A stretch of 54,368 nt of DNA. Source: Ministeria vibrans ATCC 50519. Its lineage: Eukaryota > Opisthokonta > Filasterea. The stretch spans positions 5,475-59,842 of the forward strand of contig CALSCP010002175.1 in assembly GCA_943704425.1 (NCBI GenBank), read 5' to 3'. Positions 1 through 10,576 of this stretch are shown here, one piece after another. The notes beneath the pieces were generated by a model, which was not told the DNA's origin, made no database searches, and worked only from the letters and a program-made list of their open reading frames with translations. How positions within the stretch are numbered: the first letter of the stretch is position 1; every line of letters begins with the position of its first letter. The translations under genes and the position numbers were made by a program.

Positions 1-756
1 AAAAAAAAAAAAAAAAAAAAAGACTGTTGCGCCTCTCCGTAAATGCTTCTCTTCACTCAAGCACTTCTAAAACCATCCGACAGCCTTTCCTTACCACTCA
101 TTCCTACGAAACACAAAACACAAACATAATGTCAGTGTAACAGACAATCATTGACATATTCACACGCATAAGCAAAAACGCACAGTAGATGCAGTCAAGA
201 CCATTCCTTTCCCAACCCACACCAATCGTACACCCCTTGCTTGCTGCACTACCCCCAGAAAGGGTCAAGAGAGAAACTCAGCAGAAACATCAAAAACATT
301 GAGAACCATCACTTCCTCTCTCACGCCACATTGTCCGCACACACACACACACACACACCACAAAGATACAATGTGCTGCGATCGCGAATGACAACTGAAT
401 CTGAGTGTGTGACAACTGAAGAACGAAAAACGAACGAGAAAATATCCCAAATCACATTGGAGACAATCCTACGCCACATCCTCACGCACACACCGCGTCA
501 GTCAACCACCTCTGTTCACAGGACACACACAGAGATGACGGAATGGCGCTCCAGACGCGCCAGGAGAGCAGACAAGACAAAGAGTCAAACCATTCGCACA
601 CACACACATCCCCCGCCCTCAAATCGCCTCCTACGCTGCCTCCTCCCACCCCCAACTAATTCGGTGTGTTGTTCTCTTACTGTGTCTCAAATAATCCAGT
701 TTGAATAATAATAATAATTCTGATATTTGCAAATAATTATTATACTTTTTCGTCCA
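1..756. other. Upstream non-coding region with poly-A and (CA)n
   Basis: Starts with 21 A residues, then AT/CA-rich sequence with a (CA)n microsatellite near 338-359 and a short AAT run near 706-717. A reading frame at 241-708 is open, but its translation is low-complexity (Thr/His-rich from the CA repeat) and resembles no family I know. I see no gene here. The last 100 bp probably hold the promoter and 5' UTR of the AAA gene. Confidence 0.5.
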
Positions 757-3700
757 ATGATGGTCAGATGATCGCAAAAGCACCCACGCCCTCACCCCTA
801 ACCCTTGGTTCTCTAGACGTGGCAGTGTCACCTGTGTGCAACCGCCAACCATGCGCACATCGAGGAGTGCGCATGGTGCGGAATAGGGAAAAAACCATCC
901 GCCGCTTCCGCCGCTCCCTCTGCCGCCCCTGCGGCCCCAATCCCAGCCACTGCTGCCCCAGCGCCCTTTTCCGACACCAGCCATACCACCAGCGACTGGT
1001 GCACGGCGACGCGCGCCCACAGGTCCTCAAACGCAGGCGAACTCAACCTCGCTGTGGGCGAATTGGTTGAGGTCATATCACGTCCGTCTCCAACGCTCTG
1101 CTACGGCTCAAGCGCCGACGGTACGCGCCTGGGCAGCTTCCCTGCCTCTTGCATTGACGGCGCCGCTCCAACGCAGCCTGCCAACGCGACAGTAGCGCCT
1201 CCAAAGACGCGCGCTCCACCGAAATCACCCATCATCATTCCAACGCCTCCTCGAGCCACCACACGCCCACAACGACCCGTCGTAGCACCGTACATTGCAG
1301 CAACAACCGCATGGCTAGCTAGTCGCTCGCTGTCGGCCTCGAGCCTTGGCTTGGCGCTGCAACGCAAGACGCAAGTCCACACTGCGTCTCTCGACGACCT
1401 CCTCTCCGGCATCCCCGTCACCGGCGGTCTGCGCACCCAGGTCGGCGAGATTGTAAGCTCACGGTTGCCCAGCGGTCCCGTTACAAGCGGCGACGAGACG
1501 GTCCTCGAGGAGGCGGCGCGTCTGCATCCTGCTGCTGCCTTGCTGTGTGCTCTTGCGCACGGTCGCAATGGGTTTGCAGCCGACGCCGCCGAAGCGCTTT
1601 CGACCTACCTCGGTTGTACGCGCGATCCTTTGCCGCTGGTACTTCTCGCCGGCGCACGATCTGTGGCGCACGACAAGAGCCTTCTCGATGCGCATCTTCT
1701 GCATGCCTGTGAGTGTGTGTGGCCTGAGGCACCAGAGTGGATGAGTGCTGCGGAGCGAGCACGCGCCGCCCTGAGCGACACAACAACATCAGCAACGGCC
1801 GCAGATGCAACCTCGTCGACGACACTGACAGGCGCCGCAGCCGAGTGGCAGGCACTGCAACAGCAAGACCCGACCGTTGCATGCGCGGCAATGGACCGTC
1901 TGATGGCACTGGTGGGACTGGAGAGTGTCAAGCGACAGGCTGTGCGGTCATTTCAACAGGTTGCGAACAACAAACGACTGCCACCGCAGTCGCGGGTCGA
2001 CGTGACGCTCAACTTTGCATTCTTGGGCAATCCGGGCACCGGTAAGACAACGGTTGCGCGCCTGTTTGGCGAGATCTTCCATGTGGCGGGGGCACGCACA
2101 AGCCAGGTGTTTGTCGAACTGACGGCGCAGGAGGCAAAGAACAAAGGAGCGGACGAGTTTGCAAAAACGGTGGCCAAGGCTAAGGGTGGAGTGCTGTTCC
2201 TCGACGAAGCGTACGACCTCAATCCGGCGGGGGACTCGTTCAAAGGCCAGCCCATCACGGCACTGCTGCTTACGTCGAGCGAGAATGAGCGCAAGACCAC
2301 GTCGTTTATCATTGCGGGCTATCGCGACGATATCACCAAGAAGCTGTACGACTACAACGATGGCTTCCGCTCGCGCTTCACCGATGTCGTCTTCGACGAT
2401 TTCGACGAGGAGCAGTTGCTTGCGGTGTGGAATGGAATGCTGAAGGAGAGGCAGTGGAGTGTGGAGGACGCGCAAGTGAGTCGAGTGGTGGCGCGTCGAC
2501 TGGCACGACGGGCGGGTGAGCGAGGCTTTGGCAATGCGCGCGAGGTGCGCAAGGTGTTTGAGCAGGCAGTGAGCGAAGCGAGTGCGCGTCCTCTTGTCGT
2601 GGACTCCGAAAGCGGTCTACCGACGCTCCGTGTGACGGACGTCATTGGGGCGCCCCCAAGTCGCGAGACTAACCGCGAATTGGACGGGGTGCTGCGCGAG
2701 CTGGAGGGCAAGACGGGATGGGTGCAGATTAAGCAGGCGGTCGCGGAGCTGGTGCAGCTGGCGGCGCTCAACTACGAGCGGGAGTTGGCTGGCGAACCGC
2801 CGCGCATTGTGCCGCTGAACCGTCTGTTCTTGGGCAATCCGGGCACGGGCAAAACGACGTGTGCCGCGCTGTACGGGCGTGTGCTCAAGGCGCTTAATCT
2901 GCTGAGCAACGGTGAGCTGGTGCTGAAGACAGCGAGTGACTTTATTGGGGACGTGGTGGGCGCGTCGAGCACGCAGACGAGTGCGATTGTGGCGGAGGCG
3001 GCGGGAAAAGTCCTTGTAATTGACGAGGCGTACGCGCTCGACGACGGCCACTACGGCAAGCAGGCGATCAACACGCTGGTGGAGAAAGTCTCGGGGGGCG
3101 TGGGCCAGGACTTGTGTGTTGTCATGCTTGGGTACGAAGGGCCCATGCTCAAGATGCTGCGCGACCAAAACGAAGGGCTCGCGCGGCGCTTCCAAGTCCA
3201 CAACGCATTTCGCTTTCCCGACTACGCCGACAACGAGCTGCGCACCATCATGAAGTCCGTGTGTGACCAGCAATCGGTGGCCCTGTCGGCGCGCGTTGCT
3301 CGCAAGGCCGTTGAGGTGCTTGCGCGCCAACGGGACATGGGCAACTTTGGCAATGTGGGTGCAGTGCAGTCGCTGGTGGCGTCGGCCGTCACACGCGCCG
3401 AAACTCGAATGCGTAACAACGGGGCGCGAGACGCAACGACACCGATTATGGCAGTGGGTCAGCCCATCGAGTTGGTTGAGGAGGACATTGAGACGGGGGT
3501 GGATGCGGACGCTGACCCGTTTGCGCCGCTCGACGCGCTGTTTGCCGTCGACGAGATCCGCGCCAAACTCACACGACTGCGCAACAGCATTGTGGTGTCG
3601 AAGCGCGAAGGGCGTGCGCCACCGCAGCTGGCCAACTATGTGTTCAAGGGATCGCCGGGCACGGGCAAGACGACGGTCGCGCGATGCATGGCGCATATTC

Positions 3701-4933
3701 TGCATGGCTTGGGCATGCTCGCCAGTGCGCGCTGTGTCGAGACGGCCGGCGACAAGCTGCAGGGCAAGTTTGTCGGTGACGCACAGGCACTGGTGGAGGT
3801 CAAGATGCGCGAGGCGCTGGGGGGAGTGCTTTTCATCGACGAGGCGTACTCGCTGGGTGCCGGCGCGTACGGCGAGCAGGCCATGAACACGCTTGTGGCA
3901 CTTTGCACCCATGACGACTTTAAGGTATAAGTACAACTTATGCTGTTGCTTTGTTGCATAGATGATGTATTTTGCGTTCTCGATTGCTCACTTCATGCGC
4001 TCCTTTTTTTTTACTGCATCTCTTTAGAACAAGATGGTAGTGATTTTGGCGGGTTATGAGGGCGACATGGATGCGATGCTGGCGCGCAATGAGGGCATGA
4101 CGAGCCGGTTCAAGGAGACGCTGTACTTTCGGGACTGGTCTCCCAGCGACTTTGCGACGTTTGTCGAGCAGCAGGCGACACGTGAAGGGTTTGCGGTTGC
4201 ACAGGGAGTCTTTGATGTGCTTCAAGAAGGAGCCACAGAGCTGCGCGAGCGGTCGGGCTGGGGCAACGCACGCGATGCCAAGATGATTTTTGAGATGGCG
4301 AGTGAGCATCGCAACCAGCGTGTCGTCGATGCGCCCGAGGAGACGCGCACTCTCGAGCTTGACGATGTGAAGATGGCGGCGCAGGAGATGTTGCAGGGAC
4401 GCGCCAAGGCAAAGCACTCCGCGGTCCGTGTTGTGCCGGCACTGATGGGGGAGGTGCGCACTCGTGATCGCACACCAGAGCGGGAGGTTGAGGTGGAGCT
4501 CGACGCGTCTGCTACTGTTGCGCTGGAGCCGAGCGAGACAGAGGCGCGCCCATGCGAGTGCGACGAAGAGACTCGCGATGCGGGAGTGAGCGATGCGGAA
4601 TGGGCGGCGCTGGACGAGGCGAAGCGGGAGCAGCGGGCGACGGAAGAGCGTCTCGCGGAGGCGATACGACTGGCGGAAGAGGAGATGCGCAAGGCGGCGG
4701 AGGCGGAGGCGGCGGCAAAGGACGCGGCGGAACGGGCGGCTGCAGCAGAAGCAAGTCGATTGGCACGCGAGGCGGCTGAACGTGCGCGTGCGGCGCAGGT
4801 GGAAGAAGAGAGGCGCCAGAAACTCTTGCGTCAAATTGGAAACTGTCCCGCGGGTTTTCGTTGGGTGAATCGAGGAAGCTACTACCAGTGCTCGGCTGGA
4901 GGTCACACGGTGCCCACGTCGAGTCTGATGTGA
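757..4933 (+). CDS. RanBP2-type zinc finger, SH3 and triple CbxX/CfqX-type AAA+ ATPase
   Basis: Proposed exons 757-762, 817-3924 and 4028-4933, about 1339 aa. Residues 3-24 fit the RanBP2 zinc finger exactly (W-x-C-x2-C-x3-N-x6-C-x2-C). Residues about 64-117 look like an SH3 domain without the usual Trp pair. Pro/Ala linkers follow. Three CbxX/SpoVK-like AAA+ modules carry Walker A GNPGTGKTT at about 406 and 675 and GSPGTGKTT at about 947, each with a Walker B ending DEAY (about 461, 734, 1006). The C-terminus is an Ala/Glu-rich coiled coil, then a short Cys/His tail of a kind I recall from fungal and protist CbxX proteins. The 103-nt intron 3925-4027 is phase 0 and joins the third AAA cleanly. 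The first exon (Met-Met) is inferred: no ATG lies in frame between the 816 acceptor and the zinc finger, and its GTCAGA donor matches two other donors here. Likely an ATP-driven remodelling factor recruited by ubiquitin/RNA-type (ZnF) and proline-rich (SH3) contacts; substrate unknown. Confidence 0.85.
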
Positions 4934-5107
4934 ATACTACAGATTCATTCTAAATTTCTCAGGAGCAGAAGAATTAATTTTCTCCCTTTCTTTGCCCGAA
5001 ACGAGTAGTAATTGTACAGTAGTGCGTGTCGATTTGACGCGCAGCAAAAATCAGAGTGGCGACGTATATATATATAATTTATTATTATAATTATATTATA
5101 TATATGA

Positions 5108-5397
5108 GATCCTGGTGCGACCGGCAAGTACGGCCTTGTCCTTGTCGTTCTCTTTGGTTTGCTAGAAAGAGGTGAGGTCGGATCGAGCGACTACAACTGT
5201 GAGGCACAACAGGTGGGAATAACAGGTTATGCTACATCCAACGCACTCCCTCCTCAGGCAAATATCTTCATTCTCCACCGACGCTTGCAGCCTTTCCGCT
5301 GTACTTTGTGATCAGTGACGATCTCTACGAACAGGAAGGTGTCTCGAATGAGCAGCTCGACCCCTTTCACTTTTTCGGGAAGCGGTCGGGGTTTTAA
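5108..5397 (+). CDS. 3' exons of a small unidentified gene, 5' end unresolved
   Basis: A frame open from 5108 reaches a consensus donor at 5171/5172 (AGAG|GTGAGG). It resumes in phase at 5258 after a pyrimidine-rich acceptor and stops with TAA at 5395-5397. The predicted end has a hydrophobic stretch (GLVLVVLFGLLE) and then an acidic, aromatic tail finishing FHFFGKRSGF. AATAAA at 5468-5473 fits a 3' end here, convergent with the next gene. No ATG in this frame lies between 4934 and 5108, and an upstream TGA blocks extension, so a start exon is missing or the frame is wrong. Family not recognised. An antisense ORF at 5254-5511 is the competing reading. Confidence 0.35.
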
Positions 5398-5467
5398 GGT
5401 GAGTGAAGAGCGGAGTGTGTATGCCAAAAGTGGTGGGAAGTGTGGCATTTTCAAGACACTCTCCAAA

Positions 5468-5473
5468 AATAAA
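5468..5473 (+). terminator. AATAAA polyadenylation signal
   Basis: Canonical hexamer 71 bp after the stop at 5397 and before the convergent gene's stop at 5562. It is the main independent support for a plus-strand gene ending at 5397. Confidence 0.45.
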
Positions 5474-5561
5474 AGAGTCAGCGCCACAAAGAAAATGAGA
5501 AATGGAACCAATCCGAAAAGAACAAAGAAACGTTAAAAAAGATCGAGATTATTTAATATGG

Positions 5562-6359
5562 TTACAATTCAACATAAAAGTTTGCAGAGCGCGAATTGAC
5601 GGGCTTGGTGTGGGCACGACCACCATTGATAGTGGGATTCAGATTGCGGAGTTCTTGGTCAGGGTCATGGAGTGGGGTTGTGGAGGAGCGGAAGGAGCGC
5701 TCGGTGGCAAGCAGGGGCTGTTGGTCCTCGGGCGGGTCAAGGAAGTACGAGTAGCGGAACTGAAGAGTGAGAAAGAGTGAGTATGATAGAGAGAGTGTGT
5801 GTACATATGTGTGTGATGGTGTATGATAATTGAATTAGTGTTTTTGTTTGTGGATGTGATAATGTCAATATTTATCTTTTTATGCTTCTTACTGGCGGTT
5901 TGTGATCAAAAGACTTGGCAATGACAAAATGTTGCAACAAATGAAAGAGAAGAGTCATCAAAGCCCAACCGGCAAACAAATAGTACAGCTGAGGAGTCCG
6001 AGTGAGCTCCGAGGGCCAGCCAATAAAGAGCGGAGAGAGTGTGAACCCAAAGAGAGTCAGATTGTTTTGCGGCAGTTGGAAAAACAGAGAGACGAATGAG
6101 AGGAGAGCGGCAATGAATCCCGTTTGGAGGTTATAGTCAATAACTGAAAAAGAGACCGAGAGAGAGAGAGAGAGAGTGAGTGAGTGAAATACTATTAGTG
6201 AAGTATCATTAAGTAAAAGATAAATGAACAACTGAGTGAGACTGAAATAGAACAAGCCACACCACACTAAAAACATAATAATAAAAGATATAATAGTCAT
6301 AAAATATAATAGTAAAAATTAATAATAACAATAATAATTATAATTATAATAATTATAAT

Positions 6360-6395
<36 letters not shown>

Positions 6396-7527
6396 TAGTA
6401 CATGCTCATATTTTACCTGCAACAATTCCTAACGAGCCCAATGCACTTGTGCCGAAGATCATTGAGTGACGCTGCATGAGAATAGCCATGACCGCCTCAA
6501 AGGCAACCAGACCACCCGTGAGACCGTAAAAAGCCCCCGTGGACGACAGGTGAGGGTCTGTTTGCAGTGACAATTTGATGGTTAGTGAGACACATAAAAA
6601 AAAGCTGTTATGACAAGACGAAACCAAAACAGAAAGAACCCAAAAGGCTAAAAGAGAAATGGTTGCTTACAAAGCGGAGAGCTAATGATAATGCCGGCTT
6701 CAAGGAAGCCGGCGGCGACGCCGTAGACGACGAGCGTGTGCTTCCAGAAGTACAGCGCAATGCCGGCCAGTACAGCAGCCGTGATGCCCGAGACGACCAT
6801 CTGCAACTCGAAGTTGAGCGAGGAGTAGCGGGTCAGGATGTAGTCGAGCGGAATGCTGATGATCAGGTAGGTGAGTATAAACAACGCTGCAGAGAGAGCG
6901 AGAGAGAAAGAGAGAGAGATGATAGTGAGTAAGTGAGTCAGTGAGTCAGTGCATGAGTGAGTAAGTCAGTCAGTTAGCGAGTGAGTGAGTGAGTCAGTGA
7001 GTGAGTGAGTGAGTGAGTGAGTGAGTCAGTGAGTCAGTGAGTGAGTCAGTGAGTGAGTCAGTGAGTGAGTCAGTGAGTGAGTCAGTGAGTGAGTCAGTGA
7101 GTGAGTGAGTGAGTGAGTGAGTGAGAGTGAGTGTCAGAGAAACGACCGATTGACCACCACAGAGCCAACGAGCAGACGTACACAGAAGGAAGATGCGATA
7201 TCCGATGGTGACAAGTATAACACCCACCACAGCACCAATGGAGACGACCAGAATAACCTGTGAGGGCGAAAACATACAGCTCAGAAAAACGTCCAAAAAC
7301 CCGAAAAAATCCCCCCACAAAAAACAAGAGAGAAATGTGACGGTAACGCCTTGACGAGCGATGGTGGTTACCTTCCATGGGTCGTTGCTGGCGCCTACAA
7401 GCGGGCTGGAGGCTGCAGTCGCGGGAGAGATTTGATCGACATCCGATGACGACAACACACGCACGCTCGCAACGGCAGAGGCACACAGAAGAACCGCAGT
7501 GGCTAGTAGGAGCCAGCTGCGAGTCAT
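5562..7527 (-). CDS. TMEM198/DUF4203-like multi-pass membrane protein
   Basis: Six exons, in minus-strand order 7527-7372, 7257-7182, 6886-6671, 6557-6417, 6143-5893 and 5759-5562, total 1038 nt, 345 aa. All five junctions are GT-AG and keep phase (0,1,1,1,0). An N-terminal signal peptide (MTRSWLLLATAVLLCASA) and a short lumenal region precede about seven hydrophobic segments. A GYRIF motif follows the first span and small Gly/Ala-rich helices follow that, the pattern of the TMEM198/TM7SF3 family (DUF4203). The tail is hydrophilic and Pro/Asp-rich, in the last exon. TMEM198 in animals is a membrane scaffold linked to LRP6 phosphorylation; whether that holds here is unknown. The exon 5 donor lies just before an in-frame stop, so a read-through version would lack the 65-residue tail. 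Family assignment is from topology and motif only; the gene model is stronger than the name. Confidence 0.75.
6298..6396. repeat. AT-rich (AAT)n tract in an intron
   Basis: AAT/TAATTATAA repeats lying wholly within the 6144-6416 intron of the TMEM198-like gene. Confidence 0.8.
6940..7135. repeat. (TGAG/TCAG)n tetranucleotide repeat in an intron
   Basis: About 190 bp of TGAG units with interspersed TCAG units, often as an 8-bp TGAGTCAG higher-order unit, inside intron 6887-7181 of the TMEM198-like gene. It translates as an artificial Leu/Thr/His/Ser repeat on the minus strand, which is not a real coding extension. Confidence 0.85.
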
Positions 7528-7868
7528 TGAATGAGACAAACAAAAATGAATGGGTCTTGTGATAATCAGAACGTAAATTAACTGATCGGTGACTGATCGA
7601 GAGTGAGTCAGCTTCTTGTCACCCTCACCACACTCCACGCCAGTCGCCGTCAAAGGTGGTGCATGTGCACTTGAGTCCTGAAGGAACGTCTGCACCTGCA
7701 AGGAAGGCAATCACAGCCTACTCGTTGAGCACACGATAATATGTGTTTGCGGAGTAACGACGCAAGAGATGGAGCGCGTGCTCTACTCAAGTTGATATCC
7801 GATTCCTCTAGTACTCCGTCTCTTTGAGGGATTTGAATAGTTTGAGATACATATCAAAATAAATTAGT
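7528..7868. other. Spacer between two minus-strand genes
   Basis: 341 bp between the TMEM198-like start and the DUF5672 stop. It presumably holds the promoter of the former and the 3' UTR of the latter. I recognise no RNA gene or repeat in it. Confidence 0.4.
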
Positions 7869-9289
7869 TTAATGCATTGCATAATCGTCATACAACTTTG
7901 GATCGTCTCTCAACTGATCAAAATGGAAAGTGCCATTGACGGCCATTTTTTGGACGTTAATTAGATTGTGCAGACCAGGACAGGAGTCTGCGAGTTTAGT
8001 CAAAGCGGCTCTGGTCTGGTAAAGCCACGGCTAAAGGACAGAAAAGTGGCATTAGGGGTCGTCATTAGGATTCAGGTTAGGCTGAGTACCTTATGCAGTC
8101 CAACTGGAATATACGTTCCATCGTACTGCGTCTCAACAGAAAACTTTCGTGCAACCTTTTCAATCAAATAAAATTCAAAATAAAAATTTATAAAATGATA
8201 AGATGCTATTGTTGTTTTGTTTTTTCATACCCACTCAGAAGGAAACTTTTTGCTGAGCTTTGTCTGTCCAGTAAGGGATATAAACATGTCGATTCCCGGA
8301 TATCCCTTATACTCCGGATTTTGCTCTGCCAACTCAATCATCTAAAAGATATTATCATTATATTAATAAATTAATATTATCCGTTTTATTCTTTGACTGT
8401 ATAATTGTGGGAATGTATTTTACCATTTTTCGTGATATTAAGGCAAACCCCGAATTCCCCACGCAAATTGGAAATTTGGCTATTCTTTCCTGCATGTGTA
8501 AGGGGGAAAGTGGGAGAGTCAATGGCTTCAACAAAAAATGTTCTACTGTGTGTAATTTTACCGGTTTTGATTGTTTCGGACCAAACCCACAGTCCTGCCT
8601 GACCCAAGGAGCACCCACATAGTCATATTTCTAATGGAGGGCATTGGAGTAAATTTAGGGCATGCATTAGGGATAAAATTGAGGCATTAGGATGATAATT
8701 ATTGTGTCAATAGAATTACACATGTGTCGTTAAGGTTCGTGTTAGGATTAGGATTCTTTGCATTAGGATTACGGCTGCACGGGTCAGAAGGGTTAGAGCG
8801 ACATACCAGAAAGTGTTTGAGAGGGCGAGTGGGATTCTTGCACAGCACTGCATCTGTCTCAAACATCAGCACTTTCTCACGAACCGCAAACGACCACACA
8901 ATCGACCTAAACCAAACAGTATAGGAAATGAGAAATCATTCACAACCAAACGCCACTTCAAAAAAAAAGCAAAAAAAGAAACGTTCTGACCTTCCTAATA
9001 AAATGGAATGCGATTCTCGATTTAAAACGGTCCATTCTTCCGGAAGTTCACTCAAGACCACTTTTCGTCGGTTCTTCTGCTCAATTCGGGTTCGTATTCC
9101 CTGTTAGAAAAAAAAGGTTTTCAAATCAGTTTTCTGTTTTCTATTTGTTTGTTTTGAGTTTTTGTTTTGTTTTTTTGTGCTTTCTTTTTTTGTTTTGTTT
9201 TCTTACTTGACAGGCAATGACGTTTGATGGAGAGTGAACAATTTGAATGGGTATTCCAATGGGCAAATGAAGATCAAAATCGCTCACAA
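7869..9289 (-). CDS. DUF5672-family protein, 5' end missing
   Basis: Eight exons, minus order 9289-9207, 9100-8991, 8906-8807, 8630-8562, 8489-8424, 8341-8231, 8155-8090 and 8030-7869: 767 nt plus one base from an unseen upstream exon, about 256 codons. All junctions keep phase. Landmarks fit my memory of DUF5672 proteins: VLMFETDAVLC, then KYDYVGAPW, VGNSGFALISRKM, an NPE-containing helix, FSVET, and GLHKPWLY near the C-terminus. The DxD-like acidic turn and overall layout suggest a GT-A-type sugar transferase, but the family is formally uncharacterised. The first exon's acceptor lies beside an A/T homopolymer (9290-9355) and no start codon is visible before the oppositely oriented NUS1 exon. 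One donor is GTCAGA rather than GTAAGT-like. Confidence 0.75.
8631..8806 (-). repeat. Intron rich in CCTAA (telomere-like) motifs
   Basis: This 176-nt intron carries six TTAGG motifs on the plus strand (CCTAA on the transcribed sense strand), several as GCATTAGG. The last intron of the same gene (8031-8089) has three more. They are dispersed and degenerate, not a clean array. Confidence 0.6.
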
Positions 9290-9355
9290 CTACAAAAAAA
9301 AAAATAAGAAAAAAATTATCTTTTTTTTTTTTTTTTTTTTTTTTTTTCTCCTTAG
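9290..9355. repeat. Back-to-back poly-A and poly-T tracts
   Basis: A run of A's (about 9294-9315) followed by about 27 T's (about 9321-9347). It sits exactly between the first visible exon of the DUF5672 gene (minus) and the first visible exon of NUS1 (plus), and supplies a splice acceptor to each. Confidence 0.7.
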
Positions 9356-9897
9356 GCGTTTGTGTTGATCATCAGAACGATATTCGTCAAGAAATCGAGC
9401 AAGCTTCTGTGAACCTCGTCGCTTCAAATGCAAGATCACATCGCCAAAAAACACCGCTTCAACTCAACATTCGGGTGGTGGGATGTGACAAGGCGTCGGA
9501 CAAGTCAGCGAGTGCACCCTCCTCAATGGTTCGTCTGCTCAGTCGCCACGACGGTCGTCCAGCGGTCATGGATGTCGTCAGAAAACACTGCAGTGCAGTA
9601 AAGGGGCACGTCAAGACTGTCGACGACGTGCACGAGTCGGATTTCGATTCAGGTTTGGTTGCTGACCTGTACAAAACGTGTGGCATTGATTGTGCATTGT
9701 GTCTTTTTCCGATAGGTCTGTGCGATCCCGAGCTTTTGATTGTGTTCGGCAAGACCTTCACAGTCGACGGGTATCCGCCATGGGCCTTGCGTGTCACTGA
9801 GATTGCGCATGTGGAGACGCACCGTCTGCTTTCGTACGCGTCGCTCCTGCGTGCACTCGACGTATTTAATCGCTGCGAACAGCGCTGTGGAAAGTGA
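9356..9897 (+). CDS. NUS1: NUS1 (cis-prenyltransferase regulatory subunit), C-terminal part
   Basis: Exons 9356-9652 and 9716-9897. The final 60 residues match the conserved end of NUS1/Nogo-B receptor: DPELLIVFG, then GYPPWALRVTEI, and a C-terminal RxG motif (EQRCGK). In other eukaryotes this RxG tail completes the active site of the catalytic partner DHDDS/Rer2, and the heterodimer makes dehydrodolichyl diphosphate for ER glycosylation. The 63-nt intron 9653-9715 is a multiple of three and free of stops, so read-through would add 21 residues; splicing gives the better family match. The exon opens in phase needing one upstream base, and the membrane-anchored N-terminal half is not found: upstream DNA is occupied by the oppositely transcribed DUF5672 gene. 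Partial as seen. Confidence 0.75.
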
Positions 9898-9961
9898 TAT
9901 CTATGCTATGATGTGTCATCCCCCCCTTTTTTTTTGCTATTTGTCATGTAACCGTATAAAC

Positions 9962-9967
9962 AATAAA
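9962..9967 (+). terminator. AATAAA polyadenylation signal of NUS1
   Basis: Canonical hexamer 65 bp after the NUS1 stop codon. Confidence 0.6.
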
Positions 9968-10068
9968 AATGTTCAGAAATTAGAAATGTTATTGGGGTGA
10001 AGGGTGTAAAAACAAGAATAGAGAAGGGCTCACTCACACGCACTCTCACAAACACACACACACACATA

Positions 10069-10440
10069 NNNNNNNNNNNNNNNNNNNNNNNNNNNNNNNN
10101 NNNNNNNNNNNNNNNNNNNNNNNNNNNNNNNNNNNNNNNNNNNNNNNNNNNNNNNNNNNNNNNNNNNNNNNNNNNNNNNNNNNNNNNNNNNNNNNNNNNN
10201 NNNNNNNNNNNNNNNNNNNNNNNNNNNNNNNNNNNNNNNNNNNNNNNNNNNNNNNNNNNNNNNNNNNNNNNNNNNNNNNNNNNNNNNNNNNNNNNNNNNN
10301 NNNNNNNNNNNNNNNNNNNNNNNNNNNNNNNNNNNNNNNNNNNNNNNNNNNNNNNNNNNNNNNNNNNNNNNNNNNNNNNNNNNNNNNNNNNNNNNNNNNN
10401 NNNNNNNNNNNNNNNNNNNNNNNNNNNNNNNNNNNNNNNN
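10069..10440. other. Assembly gap (372 N)
   Basis: Unresolved bases between a (CA)n tail on the left and a (CT)n tract on the right. The missing 5' exons of the SGNH hydrolase gene must lie in or left of it. Confidence 1.
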
Positions 10441-10521
<81 letters not shown>

Positions 10522-10535
10522 TCTCTCTCTCCCTC
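10441..10535. repeat. (CT)n microsatellite at the gap edge
   Basis: Nearly perfect CT dinucleotides, degrading into CTTTTT before a splice acceptor at 10575-10576. The repeat is the likely cause of the gap and acts as an extended polypyrimidine tract. Confidence 0.9.
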
Positions 10536-10576
10536 TTTTTCTCTCTATCCTAAACACCTTTCTTATCCATCTACAG

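Noticed and set aside
241-708. 155-aa plus ORF at the window start
   Set aside because: Built on a CA repeat; low-complexity composition and no likely homologue.
2617-3936. 439-aa minus ORF across the AAA gene
   Set aside because: Antisense shadow of a GC-rich coding exon; His/Arg/Leu-rich with no domain.
6893-7135. CRISPR-like array
   Set aside because: The spacing is a simple tetranucleotide repeat without unique spacers, in a eukaryotic intron.
6994-7710. 238-aa minus ORF with Ser/Leu/Thr/His repeats
   Set aside because: The first part is the real signal-peptide exon, but the rest runs through an intron and its TGAG/TCAG repeat; the spliced model keeps phase and gives a better protein.
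9300-9480. A minus-strand first exon of the DUF5672 gene inside the NUS1 exon (DVILHLKRRGSQKLARF)
   Set aside because: It reads well but has no ATG and is antisense to a frame that leads directly into conserved NUS1 sequence; not enough to choose it.
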